Of a DNA stretch of 64,000 bases, positions 60,148 through 64,000 are shown piece by piece. The DNA comes from Bdellovibrio bacteriovorus str. Tiberius. GTDB lineage: Bacteria > Bdellovibrionota > Bdellovibrionia > Bdellovibrionales > Bdellovibrionaceae. Position 1 is the stretch's first letter, and each line of letters opens with the position of its first letter. A model generated the notes under the pieces. It was given only the letters and a program-made list of their open reading frames with translations. It ran no database searches and was not told the origin of the DNA. Both the position numbers and the translations under genes were made by a program. The stretch lies in assembly GCF_000317895.1 (NCBI RefSeq), contig NC_019567.1, positions 1,922,001 through 1,986,000 of the forward strand, in the 5' to 3' direction.

Positions 60148-60456
60148 ATGCGTATCAGGCAAGTGGGTTTTTCGTCACGTCTGAAGGCTCACAGAAAAAT
60201 TCTGACCCTGGAGACGCTGAAATTTATTGTCGAGTTTTTCAAGGACCGCGACGCCCGGATGGCGGCGTTGCGATCGGGTGTGCCTGAAAACTACGCTTCC
60301 CGACAGGGCCAGTGGCTAAAAAAGCATCCGATTGTGCTGGCGGCGATGGAAGCGGATCTGGATGATCGTGAGATGTTAAAGCTTGAAAAGGCTCTGGTCG
60401 AAATTGACCGCCAGATGGAGACCTGCAAAGAAATTCTGGGTCTGCAGGATTTTTAG
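60148..60456 (+). CDS. Small protein resembling a phage terminase small-subunit HTH
   Basis: A 102-residue protein from ATG at 60148. The segment DARMAALRSGVPENYASRQG and then WLKKHPIVLAAME lines up with the AAxRAGYS...A...LLKNPxVxxAI pattern of Terminase_2 small subunits. No other phage gene is near. It may be a domesticated or solitary DNA-binding protein. Basic N-terminus, acidic helical C-terminus. Family assignment is inference. Confidence 0.6.
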   Translation: MRIRQVGFSSRLKAHRKILTLETLKFIVEFFKDRDARMAALRSGVPENYASRQGQWLKKHPIVLAAMEADLDDREMLKLEKALVEIDRQMETCKEILGLQDF

Positions 60457-60530
60457 CAGCTCTTGTATTTTCACCTCGAAGCTACCGTCTGAAAATAATG
60501 TCACTAAACTGAGGGTAAAAGAGGTGACCT

Positions 60531-61196
60531 ATGGCGCACGGTTTTTTCCTTTCAACAACCCTCGGCGTTCTTCTTTTCAGTCTTCAGATATTTGCCGCCA
60601 CTCCGAAAGAGGCAGACCTGGTTTTGGCGCAGGCTCATCAGAAGATGATCCTGCTGGTGGACGGACTTTTTAATTCCGGCCAGATCACTGAAATCGACAA
60701 GTTGCTTTTGGTGTCGGATCTGAATGGCTATAAAACAGCTTATATGGCCTACTCCAATGGGGCAGCGCAAACCCACACGTATCTGAAAAACAAGAAGCAG
60801 CGTGAAGATTATTATGCCAATAAAATTCTGTATGTCTCCAGCCGCCTGGAAAATCTGGCAGCCAATCCGGCGGGCAATATTGCTGATATCACTGAAGAGG
60901 TGACGGATTTTGTTCCGGCGGACAGCAAGTGCGGGGTGCCGGTGGATCTTCCATGTGTGGCCCATGAAGTGGAACTGCGCATGGATATTATTTATCTGAA
61001 TATCAACAAACGCAGCTCCAAGGTGCGGGCAAAGTTTAAAAAGGTGGCCGATCAGGGGCTGCATGCGGCAGAGCTTTATGCCCGCATACTGGCTTCACTG
61101 CGAACTGATAGGGGCGCTTTATACCCGACCGAATACATTTACAATAAAGACCGTCTGGTTATGAGTGTGAAACAGGAAATTGAAGAGGGATACTAG
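60531..61196 (+). CDS. Exported hypothetical protein
   Basis: A 221-residue protein with a signal peptide (about 1-23, ending IFAAT). The mature part is mainly helical (ADLVLAQAHQKMILLVDGLF) with two Cys close together (SKCGVPVDLPCVA). No family recognised. An AGAGGTGACCT sequence precedes the ATG. Its stop overlaps the permease start (TAGTG). Confidence 0.7.
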   Translation: MAHGFFLSTTLGVLLFSLQIFAATPKEADLVLAQAHQKMILLVDGLFNSGQITEIDKLLLVSDLNGYKTAYMAYSNGAAQTHTYLKNKKQREDYYANKILYVSSRLENLAANPAGNIADITEEVTDFVPADSKCGVPVDLPCVAHEVELRMDIIYLNINKRSSKVRAKFKKVADQGLHAAELYARILASLRTDRGALYPTEYIYNKDRLVMSVKQEIEEGY

Positions 61197-62458
61197 TGCA
61201 AAAGTCCCTGGGCCTGATAATGCTGATCTTTTATGCCACGGGTATGATCCTGGGGGCGGGTGTTTATTCGGTGATTGGCAAGGCGGCCGGAGTCGCGCAT
61301 GAAGGATTGTGGCTTAGCTTTTTGCTGGCGGCGGTGGCGGCGCTATTGACGGCGCTTTCTTATGCGGAGCTTTCGACTCTTTTTCCCAAGGCAGGCGCTG
61401 AATATGTTTATATGAAAGAGATCTTTCCGCAAAAAAAGATCCTTTCTTTTTTGTGCGGCTGTTTGATGATCTTCGCGGCGATTTGCACGGCATCAACTGT
61501 GGCACTTTCTTTTGCCGCGTATCTGCAGGATTTTTTCAAAGCACCGGAAGCCTTGGTGGCTATGGCGGTGCTGGCGCTTTTTACCTTGGTGAATATCTGG
61601 GGGGTGCGCGAATCGGGCTGGATGAATATTGCATTCACGCTGGTGGAGTTGTCGGGTTTGGTGATTTTTGTCTATATGGGATTCAAACAGCCGGAATTTG
61701 GCAAAGCGCTTTCGGCTCCGCTTTCCTGGGGGGTGGCGACTGGAGCCTCGCTGATCTTTTTTGCGTATCTGGGATTTGAGAATATGGTGAACTTGGCAGA
61801 AGAGGCCAAAGAGCCTGAAAAGAATATTCCTCGCGCCATCTTAATCAGTCTGGTGTTAACGACGGCAGTCTATGTGGCGGTCAGTCTGGCGGCGCTGGCG
61901 TTGATGAATCCGGAAGATTTGCAAAGTTCAGATGCGGTGCTAAGTGAAGCTCTGCTTAAGCATTCCCCGGAAGCTGCTAAAATGCTGGGAGGTATCGCTC
62001 TGTTTGCTACAGCCAACACAGTCATGATCGCCCTGTTGGCGGCCAGCCGGATCGGTCTGGGGATGGCGCGGGGCCGGGATTTGCCAAAAATGTTTGCAGC
62101 GATCTTACCCAAGCGGCAAAGTCCATGGCTGGCGTCACTTTTGGTGTTTGCCTTGGCTTTGTTGTTTTTGCCACTGAAGAAAATTGAAATTATCGCCAGC
62201 GTTTCTTCATTTGTGACGATTGTGGTTTTTATTGTCGTCAATGCGGCTGTCATATACCTGCGTCGAAAAGAGCCCAAACGAAAAAGACCGTTTCGGGTTC
62301 CGGGATCCGTCGCCGGATGGCCAGTGCTGCCGGTTTTGGCAGCGGGGATTGCTTTGTTCTTTTTATTTAATTTTGAAGAGCAGGTTTACTATGTCGGTGT
62401 GGGTATTGTGATTTTTGTACTGGTGGTGTATCAGGCGCTGCATCGGCGCCGCGCCTGA
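61196..62458 (+). CDS. APC-family amino acid permease
   Basis: A 420-residue inner-membrane transporter with about 12 TMs. TM1 has the unwound GAGVYSVIGKAAG motif of the APC superfamily. TM6 region FFAYLGFENMVNLAEEAKEPEKNIPRAI is typical. GTG start at 61196 overlaps the preceding stop by one base. The substrate is likely an amino acid or amine but not identifiable. Confidence 0.92.
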   Translation: MQKSLGLIMLIFYATGMILGAGVYSVIGKAAGVAHEGLWLSFLLAAVAALLTALSYAELSTLFPKAGAEYVYMKEIFPQKKILSFLCGCLMIFAAICTASTVALSFAAYLQDFFKAPEALVAMAVLALFTLVNIWGVRESGWMNIAFTLVELSGLVIFVYMGFKQPEFGKALSAPLSWGVATGASLIFFAYLGFENMVNLAEEAKEPEKNIPRAILISLVLTTAVYVAVSLAALALMNPEDLQSSDAVLSEALLKHSPEAAKMLGGIALFATANTVMIALLAASRIGLGMARGRDLPKMFAAILPKRQSPWLASLLVFALALLFLPLKKIEIIASVSSFVTIVVFIVVNAAVIYLRRKEPKRKRPFRVPGSVAGWPVLPVLAAGIALFFLFNFEEQVYYVGVGIVIFVLVVYQALHRRRA

Positions 62459-62466
62459 TAGATGAA

Positions 62467-62838
62467 CTACTTGGCTTTTTCTTTTTTGCAGGTTGGGTAA
62501 ATGGCCTGACCAGACCATGTGCCGTCTTTGCAAGTCAAAGTGTCGGAAATGCAGATTTCATCCGCAGGAACGGAAGGTTTCAGCCAGCCTGTGGCTTTGC
62601 CGCCGTCCGGGATTGTTCCCAGCGGGGTATCACAGCTTCTTTTTTCGCTGACCACCGGGGCTGCTTTGGAAGGGGAAGCTTCAATGGCCGTTGGGGCCGC
62701 ACCTTCGTACAAGCGTGTCCCGCCGCCCGGAGGCGGGGATGCTTTAGGCAGCTCGGCTTCAGCAGATGGAGTGGCTTTTGGCTGACTGGAGCAGCCTGCA
62801 ACAAGAATCAGGGTGGCAATCATGATGAGTGTTTTCAT
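62467..62838 (-). CDS. Lipoprotein, 123 aa
   Basis: A 123-residue lipoprotein with lipobox LVAGC (Cys16). A Pro/Ala/Glu-rich linker (TPSAEAELPKASPPPGGG) is followed by a small Cys-containing domain with four Cys (RSCDTPL, EICISDTLTC, TCKKE). No family recognised. Convergent with the permease. Confidence 0.75.
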   Translation of the reverse strand: MKTLIMIATLILVAGCSSQPKATPSAEAELPKASPPPGGGTRLYEGAAPTAIEASPSKAAPVVSEKRSCDTPLGTIPDGGKATGWLKPSVPADEICISDTLTCKDGTWSGQAIYPTCKKEKAK

Positions 62839-63019
62839 ATTCTTAGTTTGCTTTCAATAGTAACCAATTAACAAGTTCCAATTTGTATTTTTGCCTGGAT
62901 CACAGGTCCAAGGTTTGAGTCTGGCCGCGAAGTTTGTCTGAGAGCTGACAGAGGGAATTCTTGTCTCTTGGTGTTCGCAGAAAAATGGCATGTACTCAAA
63001 GGCAACAAGAGAGGTTTTT

Positions 63020-63367
63020 ATGGTTCAGTGTGCACTGTTGGTTCGCTTTGAGGCCAAGCCCGGGAAAGAGGCTGAGGTGGAAAGATTTCTAAAAAATGGT
63101 CTGGCGCTGGTGGAAGATGAACCAGAAACCACGGCATGGTTCGCCTTAAGATTGAATTCTCACGAGCTCGGGATTTTTGATGCGTTTCCGGATGAATCGG
63201 GGCGAAAAGCGCACTTGGCGGGAAAGGTGGCTGAAGCCTTGTTTGCGCAGTCGCCTGATTTGTTTGCGGCCGAGCCCCGCATCGAGCAGATTGACGTGAT
63301 TGCCGACAAGCTGCCGGGCTCCGGAAAAAGTGCGCGAGAACTTCCTCCGGAAGCTTACGCACCTTAA
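63020..63367 (+). CDS. Antibiotic biosynthesis monooxygenase (ABM) domain protein
   Basis: A 115-residue ferredoxin-like single-domain protein: MVQCALLVRFEAKPGKEAEV, then ETTAWFALRLNSHELGIFDA and DESGRKAHLAGKVAEAL. ABM proteins act as small monooxygenases or in heme/quinone chemistry; the actual role is unknown. AGAGGTTTTT precedes ATG at 63020. It overlaps the convergent deaminase by 4 bases. Confidence 0.9.
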   Translation: MVQCALLVRFEAKPGKEAEVERFLKNGLALVEDEPETTAWFALRLNSHELGIFDAFPDESGRKAHLAGKVAEALFAQSPDLFAAEPRIEQIDVIADKLPGSGKSARELPPEAYAP

Positions 63368-63837
63368 GTTTTTTGCTGCAGCCTTTTCCAGCCTTCGTAA
63401 AGTCGGTCCCTGGCGCCGACCAGCGGGGTGTGGGTGATCTTGATGGATTGTTCGGGAAGGGCTTTTTGCATTTGTTCATAGATGCGTGCCGTGGAAAGTC
63501 CCACGGCTTCGCCATCGTCGTTTGAAAGCGCGTAATACACTTCCTTGATGCCGGTCATATGCATCGCTGCCAGGCACATCGGGCAGGGTTGGCCGCTGGC
63601 ATAAATCACGCAGCCATCCAAACGCGGGCTTTCCAGCACCTGACTTGCGGCCCGAATGGCAGAAAGTTCGGCGTGAGAGGTGGGATCTTGTGTCAGCAGG
63701 ATCTGATTCACTCCGGTGGCGATGACTTCATTGTTTTTAACCAGCACGGCTCCAAAAGGACGGCCATGGTGTTCTTGCAGGTTTTCTGCGGCAAGATTCA
63801 CGGCCATTTCCAAAAATCTGATTTGATCGTTGTTCAT
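63364..63837 (-). CDS. Guanine deaminase-like nucleoside/base deaminase
   Basis: A 157-residue cytidine-deaminase-fold enzyme. Zinc-site motifs are HAELSAI and PCPMCLAAM, with the catalytic Glu in HAE. FGAVLVKNNEVIATGVNQ and the C-terminal DRLYEGWKRLQ fit bacterial GuaD better than TadA (which has a shorter C-terminus). It likely turns guanine into xanthine. The start is ATG 63837 with GGAG upstream. Confidence 0.88.
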   Translation of the reverse strand: MNNDQIRFLEMAVNLAAENLQEHHGRPFGAVLVKNNEVIATGVNQILLTQDPTSHAELSAIRAASQVLESPRLDGCVIYASGQPCPMCLAAMHMTGIKEVYYALSNDDGEAVGLSTARIYEQMQKALPEQSIKITHTPLVGARDRLYEGWKRLQQKT

Positions 63838-63850
63838 GAAGAACTCCTTC

Positions 63851-64000
63851 TTAAGTAAGAAGTTTTGGCAGGATTTCTTTCAGCAGGTCTTTGTCTTTTT
63901 TGGACAGGGGCGAAAGGAATTCGTCTTCCACCTGTCTTTGCGTTTTGGCGATGGTGTCAAGGTCCTTCGCCCCTTTCGGGGTCAATTCAATGACCTTGAT
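63851..64000 (-). CDS. MarR-family regulator, C-terminal part (cut by window end)
   Basis: The last 49 codons of a minus-strand gene that runs off the window. The reading IELTPKGAKDLDTIAKTQRQ, then VEDEFLSPLSKKDKDLLKEI and LPKLLT, matches the wing and final helices of MarR regulators. The stop is 14 bases before the deaminase start, so the deaminase is likely in the same operon. Confidence 0.75.
   Translation of the reverse strand: MKVIELTPKGAKDLDTIAKTQRQVEDEFLSPLSKKDKDLLKEILPKLLT

Noticed and set aside
1-64000. CRISPR array, insertion sequence, prophage or integron
   Set aside because: No regularly spaced direct repeats, transposase, integrase or structural phage genes were found; the only phage-like item is the solitary terminase-like small protein.

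Overview
The window looks like chromosomal DNA of a Bdellovibrio-type predatory bacterium, most likely Bdellovibrio bacteriovorus or a close relative. This is inferred from content, not from a search. GC looks moderate and genes are tightly packed on both strands. There are many small exported proteins and lipoproteins of unknown function, and four copies of the TIGR02147-type regulator family, which I associate with Bdellovibrio and Fibrobacter. No phage, insertion sequence, integron or CRISPR array was seen. Two tRNA genes are present: Gly-GCC and Leu-CAG.

Layout. 0-4 kb: a conserved hypothetical, a PlsC-type acyltransferase, a DUF962/Mpo1-like membrane protein and an SH3b/BNR-like exported protein. 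4-9.1 kb: an acyl-CoA operon (3-hydroxybutyryl-CoA dehydrogenase, enoyl-CoA hydratase, fused isobutyryl-CoA mutase IcmF) ending in a terminator inside or beside a long inverted repeat. 9.1-16.9 kb: an orphan sensor kinase with a Pro/Gly-rich periplasmic segment, a Tyr/Arg-repeat exported protein, an FAD-dependent dehydrogenase, phosphatidylserine decarboxylase, a lipoprotein hydrolase and an exported protein. 16.9-17.8 kb: two PTPS/QueD-family genes head to head. 19-21.2 kb: feoAB. 21.2-25.3 kb: a dTDP-amino-sugar and glycosyltransferase operon. 25.4-28.1 kb: a chemoreceptor and a secreted zincin. 28.2-32.6 kb: a five-gene HlyD/ABC export operon. 33-38 kb: two tRNAs, a VOC protein, TIGR02147 regulator 1 and a DASS anion transporter. 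38.5-42.8 kb: a GAF-sigma54 activator flanked by matching palindromic sites, followed by a sigma54-type promoter and lipoproteins. 42.8-48 kb: TIGR02147 regulator 2, a MORN-like exported protein, an XRE regulator, a triple-PAS protein and an orphan OmpR-type regulator. 48-57.2 kb: a BEM46-like hydrolase, a 1653-residue Ig-like/NHL-like surface protein, TIGR02147 regulators 3 and 4, an FKBP and small exported proteins. 57.3-64 kb: very small proteins, an amine oxidase, a hemerythrin, a terminase-small-subunit-like orphan, an APC permease, an ABM enzyme, a guanine-deaminase-like enzyme and the end of a MarR regulator.

How the genes work together. The clearest metabolic unit is hbd-ech-icmF, which should connect C4 acyl-CoA oxidation with branched-chain acyl-CoA metabolism. 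The sugar operon supplies dTDP-4-keto-6-deoxyglucose, transaminates it and likely hands it to a GT4 enzyme for envelope glycan. The ABC operon resembles YbhGFSR with the two nucleotide-binding domains as separate genes.

The least explained items are: the regulator/operator/sigma54-promoter module at 38.8-41.8 kb; the PTPS pair with complementary active-site losses; the repeated pairing of TIGR02147 regulators with exported-protein genes; and several overlooked tiny or oddly started genes, including a probable CTG start at 43897, a 48-aa membrane protein at 33195-33341 and a 25-aa peptide unit at 57392-57469.
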